Source: Desulforamulus aeronauticus DSM 10349
GTDB lineage: Bacteria; Bacillota; Desulfotomaculia; Desulfotomaculales; Desulfotomaculaceae
Assembly (NCBI RefSeq): GCF_900142375.1
Contig: NZ_FRAR01000018.1
Location: 1-64,000, forward strand
Length of the DNA stretch: 64,000 bases
Direction of reading: 5' to 3'
Under the pieces are notes generated by a model. The model did no database searches and was not told the DNA's origin. It was given only the letters and a program-made list of their open reading frames with translations. Both the position numbers and the translations under genes were made by a program. Shown piece by piece: positions 16,630 through 25,103 of the stretch (the first letter of the stretch is position 1; every line of letters starts with the position of its first letter).

Positions 16630-16764
16630 AAGGTTCAGGCAGAACTTTCCCACCTGAACCTTAGTAATTTATACGGCTGTTCAAATAATGCACGCAGGCA
16701 ACTTGGCGATTCCAGGCTACGCTCCCGACTTCCTGATTCCTCAGTTCATCACTTTGGTCAACCC
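16630..16764 (-). ncRNA. Candidate structured RNA, copy A (unclassified)
   Basis: Between the ABC-transporter ATPase and the CE4 genes the minus strand has a roughly 75-nt element (16689-16764) nearly matched by another at 52.2-52.3 kb. Shared blocks are GACCAAAG-GATGAA-TGAGGAA, CAGGAA, TGGAAT and GCGTGCA. The helix CAGG/CCTG here changes to CCAG/TTGG in the other copy, so pairing is kept. A hairpin AAGGTTCAGG/CCTGAACCTT follows at 16630-16662, with no clear T-run. I do not recognise a known riboswitch. It could also be a mobile repeat. Confidence 0.45.
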
Positions 16765-16814
16765 TTATGAAATAAGCTGGTTTACCTGCTTACTGATAGT
16801 TTAAAAGCACTCTC

Positions 16815-17537
16815 TTATAATACCTTATCTAAAAACTGTTGTGCCCTGGCAGATTTTGGGCTACTGAAGAATTCTTGCGGTGGGGCAATTTCAGCCACTC
16901 GTCCTTCATCTAAAAAGCAGATTTTGTCGGCAACTTCTCGGGCAAAGCCCATTTCGTGCGTTACTAAAACCATGGTGATGCCGGTATGGGCGAGGGATTT
17001 AATTACCTCTAGCACCTCTTTGACCATTTCGGGATCGAGGGCAGAAGTAGGTTCATCAAACAGCAAAATCTCTGGTTTCATGGCCAGTGCTCGGGCTATG
17101 GCCACCCGTTGCTTTTGGCCACCGGATAATTTGCTGGGGTATTCGTGCACCTTCTCTTGCAAGCCTACCCTTTCCAACAAGGCTATGGCCTGTTTTTCTG
17201 CTTCTTCCGCTGAGATCTGATGCACTACCATCGGCGCATAGGTCATATTTTTCAGCACAGTCATGTGTGGAAAAAGGTTAAAATGCTGAAACACCATACC
17301 TATATTTTGGCGTATTTTCTGAACCTCTGTCCCTTTTTCCAGAAGTTCCACACCATTAATAGTAATTTTCCCGCTGGTGGGTATCTCCAGTAAATTGATG
17401 CAGCGCAAGAGCGTCGACTTACCGGAGCCGGATGGTCCGATAATGGCGATAACCTCACCTTTATTGATTTCTAAAGAGATATCCTTTAATACTGCCAGAT
17501 CCTTAAATTTCTTTGAGACCTTTTCAATCTTAATCAC
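16815..17537 (-). CDS. Polar amino-acid ABC transporter ATP-binding protein
   Basis: The ATPase of a GlnQ/ArtP-type uptake system, 240 aa. It has Walker [10 protein letters not shown], the signature LSGGQKQRV, Walker [12 protein letters not shown] and the switch histidine in LVTHEM. The GTG start overlaps the permease stop by 8 bp, so the two are coupled. With the upstream permease and binding protein it makes a complete importer. The amino acid carried cannot be told from the ATPase; the neighbouring racemase and CE4 enzymes suggest an amino-acid derivative. Confidence 0.92.
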   Translation of the reverse strand: MIKIEKVSKKFKDLAVLKDISLEINKGEVIAIIGPSGSGKSTLLRCINLLEIPTSGKITINGVELLEKGTEVQKIRQNIGMVFQHFNLFPHMTVLKNMTYAPMVVHQISAEEAEKQAIALLERVGLQEKVHEYPSKLSGGQKQRVAIARALAMKPEILLFDEPTSALDPEMVKEVLEVIKSLAHTGITMVLVTHEMGFAREVADKICFLDEGRVAEIAPPQEFFSSPKSARAQQFLDKVL

Positions 17538-18189
17538 TGACCCTTGCCCGCCTTTCCAGATAACTGCCGATGGCTGTCAGCACCATAACCATCACATAAT
17601 AGATCAATGCTACCACGATAAAGGCTTCAAACGCACGGAAGGTTTTCGCCTGAACCTGCTGAGCCCAGCGTAGGGTATCCCCTACACCAATAATTGCAAC
17701 CATACTGGAATCCTTCAAGAGAGCAATACTTTCATTCACCAAAGACGGCAAGATATTTTTAAAGGCTTGCGGTAAAATGATGTCCTTCATAATCCGAAAC
17801 TCTGAAACACCCAAAGCCATGGCCGCTTCCCTTTGGCCCTTATCAACCGACAGGATACCGCCGCGAATCGATTCGGAAATATAGGCTGCGGAGTTAAGAC
17901 CAAAGGCCAGCACCCCTGCTTCTAAAGAACTAATATCATAACCGACTAACTGAGGCGTAGCAAAATAGATCAACATCAGCTGCACTAAAAGCGGAGTTCC
18001 CCTAAAAAAAGAGGTATAAAACTGACCCAACAAAGCTAATGGCTTAAATGATGATATCTTGATTAAGGACAGGAGCACACCCCAGGTAAAGCCAAAGATT
18101 GTCGACCAAACTGTAAATTTTATGGTCAGGATTATTCCATTTACTAACAAGGGGAGATATGGAATAACCAGACTAAAATCTAAATCCAT
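17530..18189 (-). CDS. Polar amino-acid ABC transporter permease
   Basis: An inner-membrane permease of the HisMQ/GlnP family, 219 aa with about five membrane segments. The EAA-type loop is visible as [29 protein letters not shown], which docks to the ATPase. Only one permease gene is present, so the channel should be a homodimer. The ATG lies nine nt after AAGGAG. Confidence 0.92.
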   Translation of the reverse strand: MDLDFSLVIPYLPLLVNGIILTIKFTVWSTIFGFTWGVLLSLIKISSFKPLALLGQFYTSFFRGTPLLVQLMLIYFATPQLVGYDISSLEAGVLAFGLNSAAYISESIRGGILSVDKGQREAAMALGVSEFRIMKDIILPQAFKNILPSLVNESIALLKDSSMVAIIGVGDTLRWAQQVQAKTFRAFEAFIVVALIYYVMVMVLTAIGSYLERRARVSD

Positions 18190-18216
18190 TTACTTGTGCT
18201 CCTTTTGATAATTGTG

Positions 18217-19029
18217 TTATTTTTTCTGGGAAACGTAGCTTTCACCCAACCACTTGGTGAAAATCTCCTCCATTTTGCCGTTCTTCTTCATTTCTTCTAA
18301 GATCTGATTGATTTGATCCTTATAGGGGGAATTTTTCGGCAGGGCAATAGCATAACTATCCTCTTTCACCATTTCCGCAGGTAACAAGTGTAACTCTAAA
18401 TTTTTATTCTCTTTCATAAATTCAACGGCCTGTGAACCATCAAAAATACCGGCATCAATCCGGTTATTGACAATTTCTTGTACAACCAGGGGGGTATTGT
18501 CCAGTTCAACCACTTTGGCATCTTTTACACTGGCTGCTTGATTAGCATAGGTTGTCCCCATGGATACACCGATTTTTTTACCTTCCAGGGAAGCTAAGGT
18601 GGGGTAATTAGAACCCTTTAAAGCCAGGATCCCTGTCTGAGGATAGAAATAAGGCTCCGAAAAATCGATTACCTTTAAACGTTCAGCCGTGGGTGAAATA
18701 CCGGAAACACACAAATCTGCCCGTCCTGAGCTAACAGCTGTTACCAAACCGTTAAAGGCCATATCTTGAATTTCAAGTTTTACATTTAATTTTTCGGCAA
18801 TGTACTCAGCAATATCGATATCAATACCAACAAATGCTTGCTTGCCTTTGTCATCTACTTTAACAGATTCAAAGGGTGGGAAGGTTGCGTTAATGGCCAT
18901 AACTAAGGTTTTCTGGGGCGCAGCCGCTTCTTTTTGCGGCTCTTCTTGTTTCTGGTTGCCACAGCCTGCAACGAGTCCTAGGGTCAACACAGCAGCTAAT
19001 AGGAAACTGATTAGTTTGCTTGTCTTCAT
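18217..19029 (-). CDS. Amino-acid ABC transporter substrate-binding lipoprotein
   Basis: A periplasmic-type binding protein anchored as a lipoprotein: the signal peptide ends in the lipobox LVAGC (Cys about residue 23). The mature part follows the SBP family 3 pattern, with INATFPPFESV, GIDIDIAEYIAEKL, SGISPTAERLKVIDFSEPY and the GTTYA loop. Such proteins bind polar amino acids, and the R/D residues that clamp the amino-acid backbone are present in this fold (R in SPTAER). It lies 27 bp upstream of the permease. The ligand is unproven. Confidence 0.92.
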   Translation of the reverse strand: MKTSKLISFLLAAVLTLGLVAGCGNQKQEEPQKEAAAPQKTLVMAINATFPPFESVKVDDKGKQAFVGIDIDIAEYIAEKLNVKLEIQDMAFNGLVTAVSSGRADLCVSGISPTAERLKVIDFSEPYFYPQTGILALKGSNYPTLASLEGKKIGVSMGTTYANQAASVKDAKVVELDNTPLVVQEIVNNRIDAGIFDGSQAVEFMKENKNLELHLLPAEMVKEDSYAIALPKNSPYKDQINQILEEMKKNGKMEEIFTKWLGESYVSQKK

Positions 19030-19051
19030 TTTTGTCTTCCTCTCTTCTTCA

Positions 19052-19804
19052 TTAATTTGTTTTATCGTTTATGCTTACCTTACCGGCAAGCCAAGTTCTG
19101 CTGCCTCTGGGCGGGGTAGGGTACGACTTTTGACTATGACAGAGCCCTTGCCTAATGAAACCCTCCATCATTGTTACGACCGCCATGGCCGGATCAATGA
19201 CTGGTAGGCCAATCCTCTTACTAACTGCCTCAGCCATACCTAAAAATGATAAACACCCCAGAATAAGTACTTCTGCACCATCCTCCTCGACACAGCGCCT
19301 GCCCTCTCTGGCTAAAAAGTCAATTGTTTTATTCATGTCCTTTCTGATATTACTCAGATTTACATCAATAGAACGAATTGAGCAAAGTCTTGTAGGATCA
19401 ACGCCCGTAGTTTTAATAAATTCTTTTTTCTCAGGAATACGCTGAGGTGAGGTACAGAGTAAGGAAAAATTGTAGCCTAAACTAGCCGCTGTTAAGAAGG
19501 CCGCCTGGCCGCCACCCAATACAGGAATCCCAGCAGCTTCCCGGCAAGCTACCACAGCCGGATCACTCAGGCAATAGAGAATAATTCCATCGTAGTTTTG
19601 TTGTTCTGCTTGGATCGCTTGCTGGACAATTTCAGCACTGGCCAGGGCAACATCCAAAGCAGAATCAATATAAACCGTACTATTTCTCAAACAATCCATA
19701 GACAGTTCCACATCAGGCCCCGTGACCTGCTGTAAAATATTGATTCTTTCCTGTATTTCTGCTGTCGTCATACCATAATCCGGGTTAATAATTTTAATCC
19801 TCAA
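19052..19804 (-). CDS. Asp/Glu/hydantoin racemase family protein
   Basis: A two-cysteine cofactor-independent racemase or related decarboxylase of the Asp/Glu/hydantoin superfamily, 250 aa. The catalytic pair is expected in YCLSDPAV (about residue 82) and LGCLSF (about 185). The N-terminus RIKIINPDYG and the substrate-phosphate-like loop GGGQAAFLTA fit the hydantoin racemase branch. The start is TTG 19804 after GAGGGGG; a -10 box at 19842-19847 would start the transcript below the ATG at 19840, so that longer form is rejected. First gene of the six-gene block. Aspartate racemase or a maleate-isomerase-like role remain possible. Confidence 0.78.
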   Translation of the reverse strand: MRIKIINPDYGMTTAEIQERINILQQVTGPDVELSMDCLRNSTVYIDSALDVALASAEIVQQAIQAEQQNYDGIILYCLSDPAVVACREAAGIPVLGGGQAAFLTAASLGYNFSLLCTSPQRIPEKKEFIKTTGVDPTRLCSIRSIDVNLSNIRKDMNKTIDFLAREGRRCVEEDGAEVLILGCLSFLGMAEAVSKRIGLPVIDPAMAVVTMMEGFIRQGLCHSQKSYPTPPRGSRTWLAGKVSINDKTN

Positions 19805-19841
19805 CCTGTCAATATCCCCCTCTATGCAAAAACACTTCATA

Positions 19842-19870
19842 ATTATACATCATTATCCATAGTTTTTGTA
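19842..19870 (-). promoter_or_regulatory. Promoter of the racemase-ABC-CE4 block
   Basis: A perfect TATAAT (19842-19847) is preceded after 17 nt by TACAAA (19865-19870). The weak -35 suggests dependence on an activator or low basal use. It supports a single transcript start for the block. Confidence 0.5.
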
Positions 19871-19943
19871 CCCTGTTTGCCTTGAAAGGTGAAATTCCAG
19901 GAATCAATTGCATATAGAAATATCTTTAAAAGAAACAACAATA

Positions 19944-19973
19944 AAGGCAGGCAACTTCATCAGCTGCCTGCCT
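19944..19973 (-). terminator. Terminator after minE
   Basis: AGGCAGGCAGCTGATGAAG and TTGCCTGCCT form a 10-bp stem followed by TTATTGTTG. It ends the mre-min transcript before the inserted block. Confidence 0.75.
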
Positions 19974-20053
19974 CATCCATCATTAATAGTTCATAAAATG
20001 TCCCTGGGAAATGCGCAAAACGCCTCTCCTCTATATCAATCCGTCAGAGTTCC

Positions 20054-20320
20054 CTAATTCGCCCGCTTCATTTTTTTAACTGGAATATTAGCTATCAGCG
20101 CCACCTGATTGTCACTGCTGTCCAGGCTCACTTCCAGTGCTTTTTCATCGATCTCCATATAGTTTGAGATTACGTTGATCAAATCATTTTTCAAGGCCGT
20201 CAGTAGATCAGGCGAAACATTGGCCCGGTCGTGTACCAAAACCAGTCTTAATCTTTCTTTTGCTACATTTTTACTACTGCTCGACTCACGCCCAAAGAAC
20301 CTGCTTAGAAAATCTAACAC
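20054..20320 (-). CDS. minE: Cell division topological specificity factor MinE
   Basis: An 88-residue MinE. The N-terminal amphipathic part MLDFLSRFFGRE targets the membrane, the following KERLRLVLVHDRANVSPD is the MinD-activating region, and the rest is the dimer domain with IDEKALEVSLD. MinE stimulates MinD ATPase and drives pole-to-pole oscillation. Bacillus subtilis lacks MinE and uses DivIVA instead. The GTG start lies seven nt after AAGGGGG, 15 bp after minD. Confidence 0.95.
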   Translation of the reverse strand: MLDFLSRFFGRESSSSKNVAKERLRLVLVHDRANVSPDLLTALKNDLINVISNYMEIDEKALEVSLDSSDNQVALIANIPVKKMKRAN

Positions 20321-20335
20321 TCCGGTACCCCCTTT

Positions 20336-21130
20336 CTACTTAAGTCCAATCATTTTTCGTAAGGCACTGAACAAACCGCTTGGCTCTTCCAGGTTCATTA
20401 AAGGTACATTTTCACCCATAATGCGGCGGGTGATGTTGCGGTAAGCCTGTCCACTAAGGGACTTATCATCCCTTACTACAGTTTCACCTTTGTTGGTAGT
20501 GACCACTACCTGCTCATCCTCAGGAACCACACCCAGCAAATCAATGGCCAAAATTTCGTTCATATCATCAATACTCATCATGTCGCCACGGTTGACCATC
20601 TTGGGGCGATAGCGATTAATAATGAGTTTGGGTTCTCTTAAATCCGCGGCTTCCAACAACCCAATTATCCGGTCAGCATCGCGTACGGCAGAGACTTCCG
20701 GGGTAGTCACTACAATGGCTCTGTCCGCACCAGCGATGGCATTTCTAAAGCCCTGCTCAATACCCGCTGGGCAGTCGATAATGACATAATCAAATTCTTT
20801 CCGCAGTTCCTCACAAAGTTCCTTCATTTGCTCTGGATTAACGGCGGTTTTATCCTTTGTTTGAGCAGCAGGTAATAAATGCAGCCCCTCAAACCGTTTA
20901 TCCTTAATCAGTGCCTGACGCAAGCGGCAGACCCCGGTGGTAACGTCTACAATATCGTAGACGATTCTATTTTCCAAACCTAAAACCACATCTAAGTTGC
21001 GCAGTCCGATGTCGGCATCCACCAAACAAACTTTTTTACTAGCAGCAGCAAGCCCTGTCCCCAAGTTGGCGGTGGTAGTGGTTTTGCCAACTCCCCCCTT
21101 ACCGGAAGTGACCACGATGACTTCACCCAT
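20336..21130 (-). CDS. minD: Septum site-determining ATPase MinD
   Basis: A membrane-cycling ParA/MinD ATPase, 264 aa. It has the deviant Walker A GKGGVGKTT with the signature first lysine, DADIGLRNLDVVLG, VIIDCPAGIE and a C-terminal amphipathic membrane-targeting helix in LFSALRKMIGLK. It recruits MinC and is recycled by MinE. The ATG follows AAGGAGG, 47 bp after minC. Confidence 0.97.
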   Translation of the reverse strand: MGEVIVVTSGKGGVGKTTTTANLGTGLAAASKKVCLVDADIGLRNLDVVLGLENRIVYDIVDVTTGVCRLRQALIKDKRFEGLHLLPAAQTKDKTAVNPEQMKELCEELRKEFDYVIIDCPAGIEQGFRNAIAGADRAIVVTTPEVSAVRDADRIIGLLEAADLREPKLIINRYRPKMVNRGDMMSIDDMNEILAIDLLGVVPEDEQVVVTTNKGETVVRDDKSLSGQAYRNITRRIMGENVPLMNLEEPSGLFSALRKMIGLK

Positions 21131-21177
21131 AATTATAAGTCCTCCTTACTATGCCAATCGTTTGTGCGATTTAATTC

Positions 21178-21588
21178 TTATTTAAAGTTAGAATTAAAGG
21201 TTTCTATGGTAACCACACCATTTTTGATCCGGGCCAGTTCCGGGTAATCCGGGTCTGAGATCTCTTCTTCAGGAGGTCTGGTAATGTGGTTGGCAATTCG
21301 TAACTGGGTAGGTCTCAGTCGAAAGGCCAGAATAACTGCATTGGCGTCCCCCTTGGCACCAGCATGGACAACCCCACGCAGGGCTCCCATGACAACAATA
21401 TTACCGGTTGCCACTATTTCAGCTCCAGGGTTGACGTCCCCTAGCACCACTACGTTACCATCGTGATATACACTTTGTCCGGAGCGCAAAGTTCTTTGTA
21501 CTAAAACAGTATTATCGTCCACTAATTCTTCTAGTTCCACTGGTAAATTATTGATGGCACTATTTTGAGCAGCTATTCCATTGGTCAA
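21178..21588 (-). CDS. minC: MinC lacking the N-terminal domain
   Basis: Only the C-terminal beta-helix domain of MinC is encoded: 136 aa with the repeated motif VYHDGNVVVLGDVNPGAEIVATGNIVVMG and GALRGVVHAGAKG that binds MinD. Normal MinC is about 210-230 aa and has an N-terminal domain that blocks FtsZ. Here the frame starts at TTG 21588, eight nt after GGGAGG, and the 124 bp up to the PBP2 stop hold no coding part for that domain. It may have lost direct FtsZ inhibition or use another partner. It is well preserved, so decay is unlikely. Confidence 0.85.
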   Translation of the reverse strand: MTNGIAAQNSAINNLPVELEELVDDNTVLVQRTLRSGQSVYHDGNVVVLGDVNPGAEIVATGNIVVMGALRGVVHAGAKGDANAVILAFRLRPTQLRIANHITRPPEEEISDPDYPELARIKNGVVTIETFNSNFK

Positions 21589-21712
21589 GATAAACTACCT
21601 CCCGTTACCCTCTACTTTCAATTCTACAGAGGAGTACCAAATCCTTCTAAAGATGGATAAAAAAAAGAGGCCATAAGCCCCATTAATGTGAGATAATTAG
21701 ACATTTTGCCAA

Positions 21713-23701
21713 TTAATCATTGCTATAAACAATATTGTGTTTGAGCTCCACATCCACTTTAAAATAAGCAGCAAAGATATCTCTGGCCACCGGGGCTGCT
21801 GCCGTTCCGCCATGTCCACCGTAATCAATGACTGTGGCTACCGCTATTTCCGGGTTATCATAGGGGGCATACCCCACGAAAAGACCGTGGTCATCCCTAT
21901 TTTGTACCTGAGCCGTACCGGTTTTAGCAGCCACTGGTACGGGAAACCCTTTAAACACACCGGCTGCCGTTCCATCCGTAGCAACCCGACGCATCCCCTC
22001 CTGGAGAATTTTAAAAACCTCGGGTTTAATCTGGGCTTCACTAAGTTTCGTAGGTTTAAATTCTTCCAGAGTTTTACCATCATTAGATACGATTTTTTCC
22101 ACCAAGTAAGGCTTCCACCTTACACCATTGTTGGCCAACATAGCAGCATAATTTACCAATTGCAAGGGGGTGTAGGAGTTATAGCCCTGGCCAATGGACA
22201 TATTTAACGTATCATAAACCTGCCAATTTAAATCCCAGGTATATTGGTTATATTCGTCTTTAATCTTTTTAATTTCCTTTTGTTTGGCTTTTTCTAGATC
22301 TTCTTTTTCTTTTGCGGTTGCTGCATTTTCCAGCAAAGGTTTATATTTTTCTTCCACTTTCTTGTACCGAGGCTGATAGACAGCCTCTAAGAATTCCTTA
22401 TTACGCTTATACTTATATTCCGGAGTCGGTACATTACCCCGAGATTCACCAGGAATTTCAATGCCGGTTAATTCACCGAAGCCAAACATTTTGGCATATT
22501 TGCCAATTAAGTCAACTCCCAAAAAGCGATGCCCCAGGGTTATGAAGAAGTTATTACAGGATACCTCCAGGGCCTTTAGAATATCCACCCGGCCATGTCC
22601 AACCTTATTCGAATCAGCTATCCTCATATTCCCAAAGACATAATATGGTGAATCGGTGATCGTAAAGCTAGGATCTATTTTTCCGCTATCCAAGGCCGCT
22701 GCACCCACGACCATTTTAAAGGTTGATCCAGGCGGATATACCTGTATGGTTCTATTGGGTAAGGCACTGCTTTTTTGCAGGTCTTCCCACTGTTTCTGAC
22801 TTAAGCCTTTGATCCAAATAGAAGGTTCGTAGGTGGGGTAACTGGCCATGGCCCGGATGGCACCGGTTCGCACATCAATGGCTACGGTGGCACCACCTTT
22901 AGCTTCGTGGCCAATTTTTCTCATGGCCAAAACTTGTCTTTCCAGGGCCGCTTCCGCGGCCTTTTGCACGTCGGTATCAATGGTTAAATACAGGTTATCT
23001 CCCGGTGAGGATTCCTTAATGCCCAAATCCCGAATGGGCCGGGCCTGGGCATCCACCTCCACCTGCCGTGCACCATCCTCACCCCGCAGATAGGCCTCAA
23101 AGGAATTCTCCAGCCCCTCTTGGCCGTACATATCGCCCAATTTATAAGTGTTCTTTTCCTTTTTTTGCTGTTCCTCCAACTGGTCCTTCTTAATTTCCTG
23201 TACATACCCTAACACATGGGACAGTGTGGAGCCAAAGGGGTAATTTCTTACAGGTTCCACATCAATGACTACTCCGGGTAAATCCAACCTCTGTTCTTCG
23301 AGGGCTGTAACAGTTTCCAGCGGGACATCGGTGGCCAAACGCACTGATTGATAGAGTGTTAGCTGGTGTTCTTCCAGCCTTTTCATAATTTCCTGAGGAT
23401 CCATGTTCAGTAGCTCCGCCACTTTATGAATCACACGATCAGTGTCCTTCAAGCCCAAATAAAACAGGGAAACGGTATACACCGGCTTGTTGCCGACAAT
23501 CTTAACCCCATGACGATCGAATATTTCGCCTCTGGGCGCCATAATGGGGGTTAGGCGCATGTGATTTTGTTTGGCTAGAGTTTCAAATTTTTCCGTTGTA
23601 AAGAGTTGCAGATAGGCCAAACGACCAATCAGAATGACAAAAATAAGGGAAACCAGTATGAGGAGCACACGGGCCTTTTTTTCGATGATTTTTCTTTCCA
23701 A
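21713..23701 (-). CDS. mrdA: Penicillin-binding protein 2 (MrdA-type transpeptidase)
   Basis: A class B PBP that cross-links peptidoglycan during elongation with RodA. It has one N-terminal membrane anchor (about 12-33), a dimerisation/pedestal domain and a transpeptidase with STFK (about 326), SCN (about 381) and KTGT (about 593). Between the last two motifs lies a lysine- and glutamate-rich, helix-prone insert of about 60 residues (430-490), larger than in most PBP2. The TTG start at 23701 lies eight nt after GGGAGG. It is directly downstream of mreD. Confidence 0.93.
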   Translation of the reverse strand: MERKIIEKKARVLLILVSLIFVILIGRLAYLQLFTTEKFETLAKQNHMRLTPIMAPRGEIFDRHGVKIVGNKPVYTVSLFYLGLKDTDRVIHKVAELLNMDPQEIMKRLEEHQLTLYQSVRLATDVPLETVTALEEQRLDLPGVVIDVEPVRNYPFGSTLSHVLGYVQEIKKDQLEEQQKKEKNTYKLGDMYGQEGLENSFEAYLRGEDGARQVEVDAQARPIRDLGIKESSPGDNLYLTIDTDVQKAAEAALERQVLAMRKIGHEAKGGATVAIDVRTGAIRAMASYPTYEPSIWIKGLSQKQWEDLQKSSALPNRTIQVYPPGSTFKMVVGAAALDSGKIDPSFTITDSPYYVFGNMRIADSNKVGHGRVDILKALEVSCNNFFITLGHRFLGVDLIGKYAKMFGFGELTGIEIPGESRGNVPTPEYKYKRNKEFLEAVYQPRYKKVEEKYKPLLENAATAKEKEDLEKAKQKEIKKIKDEYNQYTWDLNWQVYDTLNMSIGQGYNSYTPLQLVNYAAMLANNGVRWKPYLVEKIVSNDGKTLEEFKPTKLSEAQIKPEVFKILQEGMRRVATDGTAAGVFKGFPVPVAAKTGTAQVQNRDDHGLFVGYAPYDNPEIAVATVIDYGGHGGTAAAPVARDIFAAYFKVDVELKHNIVYSND

Positions 23702-23726
23702 GAGCAACGCCTCCCCTCTATTCGCT

Positions 23727-24227
23727 CTAGGATTCCCTCTCCCGTAGCCAACCCTTTTGGTTGGAACTATAAAATTTCCAGTAGGTTAATGGTACCAGTA
23801 ATGTTGTATAAATGGCAGACGGTAAAACAACCCCCACTATGGCAGAAGAGGGAGAAACCAAAATATCCAAATAAAACAGTAAGATATAATAGGCCAGCTG
23901 ATTTAAAATCGCTGCAAAAAAGGTCACCAGAGATACAATAACCACACTTTCTTTATAAAAGCGTGCTTCCGCCAAACCTACTAGGTAACCCGCTAACATT
24001 TTAGTAATGGCGTTGATACCAATATAATTACCGGTAAACACATCTTGCAACAGGCCCGCCAAAAAACCCAAAAAAGCCCCCTCCCTAGAACCACGGAGGA
24101 AGCCGTTAAAGACTACTAACATCAGAATCAAATCAGGCTTTACCCCTGCTACCTGTAGAAAAGAGAAAAAAGTAGATTGCAGCAGCATGGCTAGAATGAT
24201 TAGCAGTAAAAAAATAATGGTTCGCAA
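23727..24227 (-). CDS. mreD: Rod shape-determining protein MreD
   Basis: A small (166 aa) integral membrane protein of the elongasome with about five hydrophobic segments. Family features are KPDLILMLVVFNGFLRG and GFLAGLLQDVFTG. It starts at TTG directly after the mreC stop, with GAAGGTG upstream. The sequence is poorly conserved in general, so the call also rests on its place between mreC and PBP2. Confidence 0.9.
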   Translation of the reverse strand: MRTIIFLLLIILAMLLQSTFFSFLQVAGVKPDLILMLVVFNGFLRGSREGAFLGFLAGLLQDVFTGNYIGINAITKMLAGYLVGLAEARFYKESVVIVSLVTFFAAILNQLAYYILLFYLDILVSPSSAIVGVVLPSAIYTTLLVPLTYWKFYSSNQKGWLRERES

Positions 24228-25088
24228 TTAATCACCTTCTGTGGAAGGAAGAATGTCTGGATTAAACACGTTAGAAATTACCAGAACCTCTTCCAGTCGG
24301 TTAAGATCAGCAAAGGGCACCACCATCGCAGTTTTGAACAGCCCGGATGGCTCGTCCGAGACATCCACAATACGACCAATGGGTATCCCTTTGGGGAAGG
24401 TACCGCCAATGCCCGAAGTAATAATTACCTGCCCTTTGGTCAATTGTGTGTCTTTGGGTACATGGATCAATCTGGTTTCATCACTGCCCGCTGTGGTCCC
24501 TTCCAATACACCGGGAACCCGGCTATCCTGCACCAGCGCCCCTACACCACTGCGTGGATCCGTAATAAGAATCACCTGGGAGGTATTATCAGAAACCGTC
24601 ACCACTTTGCCAGCCAAGCCCGAAGGAGTGACCACAGGCATGTCCTTAACTATACCATCCTTACTACCCTTATTCAAGGTAACAAAGCCGAACCAATTTC
24701 CGGGGTCCCGGCCAATAACCGCGGCAGTTTTCGTTTCGAAGTACTCACTATAGGTATCCTGATATTGCAACAGATTTTTTAAACGTTCATTTTCTCTCTT
24801 TAATTCTTCCTGTTGGTAGAGCTGTCCCTTTAAAAGTGCAATTTGCTCTTTAAGCTCTTTATTTTCCTCTACCATATGGCCCAGGGAGGTAATGGAATGG
24901 GCTCCTCCAGCAAAAGAATGACCAACTTGCATGAAGATAGACTGGACCGGTGCCAGACCATCCTTGATGGCTGCTTCCATTGGCGTAAGGGCTTGACGCC
25001 CAATATGGGTAAACCGCATGGCCATCAAGGCAACGCCTACCAGGATAGCCAATAAAATAAAATTTTTATAGGATACTAAGCGGGGCAA
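24228..25088 (-). CDS. mreC: Rod shape-determining protein MreC
   Basis: A bitopic elongasome protein, 286 aa. An N-terminal membrane helix (about 10-27) is followed by a coiled coil (about 65-110, rich in E/K/L/Q) and the beta-rich MreC domain with AAVIGRDPGNWFGFVTLNKGSKDGI and the late IGRIVDVS motif. It links MreB to PBP2. The start is TTG, about ten nt after AAGGGG, 15 bp after mreB. Confidence 0.93.
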   Translation of the reverse strand: MPRLVSYKNFILLAILVGVALMAMRFTHIGRQALTPMEAAIKDGLAPVQSIFMQVGHSFAGGAHSITSLGHMVEENKELKEQIALLKGQLYQQEELKRENERLKNLLQYQDTYSEYFETKTAAVIGRDPGNWFGFVTLNKGSKDGIVKDMPVVTPSGLAGKVVTVSDNTSQVILITDPRSGVGALVQDSRVPGVLEGTTAGSDETRLIHVPKDTQLTKGQVIITSGIGGTFPKGIPIGRIVDVSDEPSGLFKTAMVVPFADLNRLEEVLVISNVFNPDILPSTEGD

Positions 25089-25103
25089 ACCTACTCACAC
25101 CCC

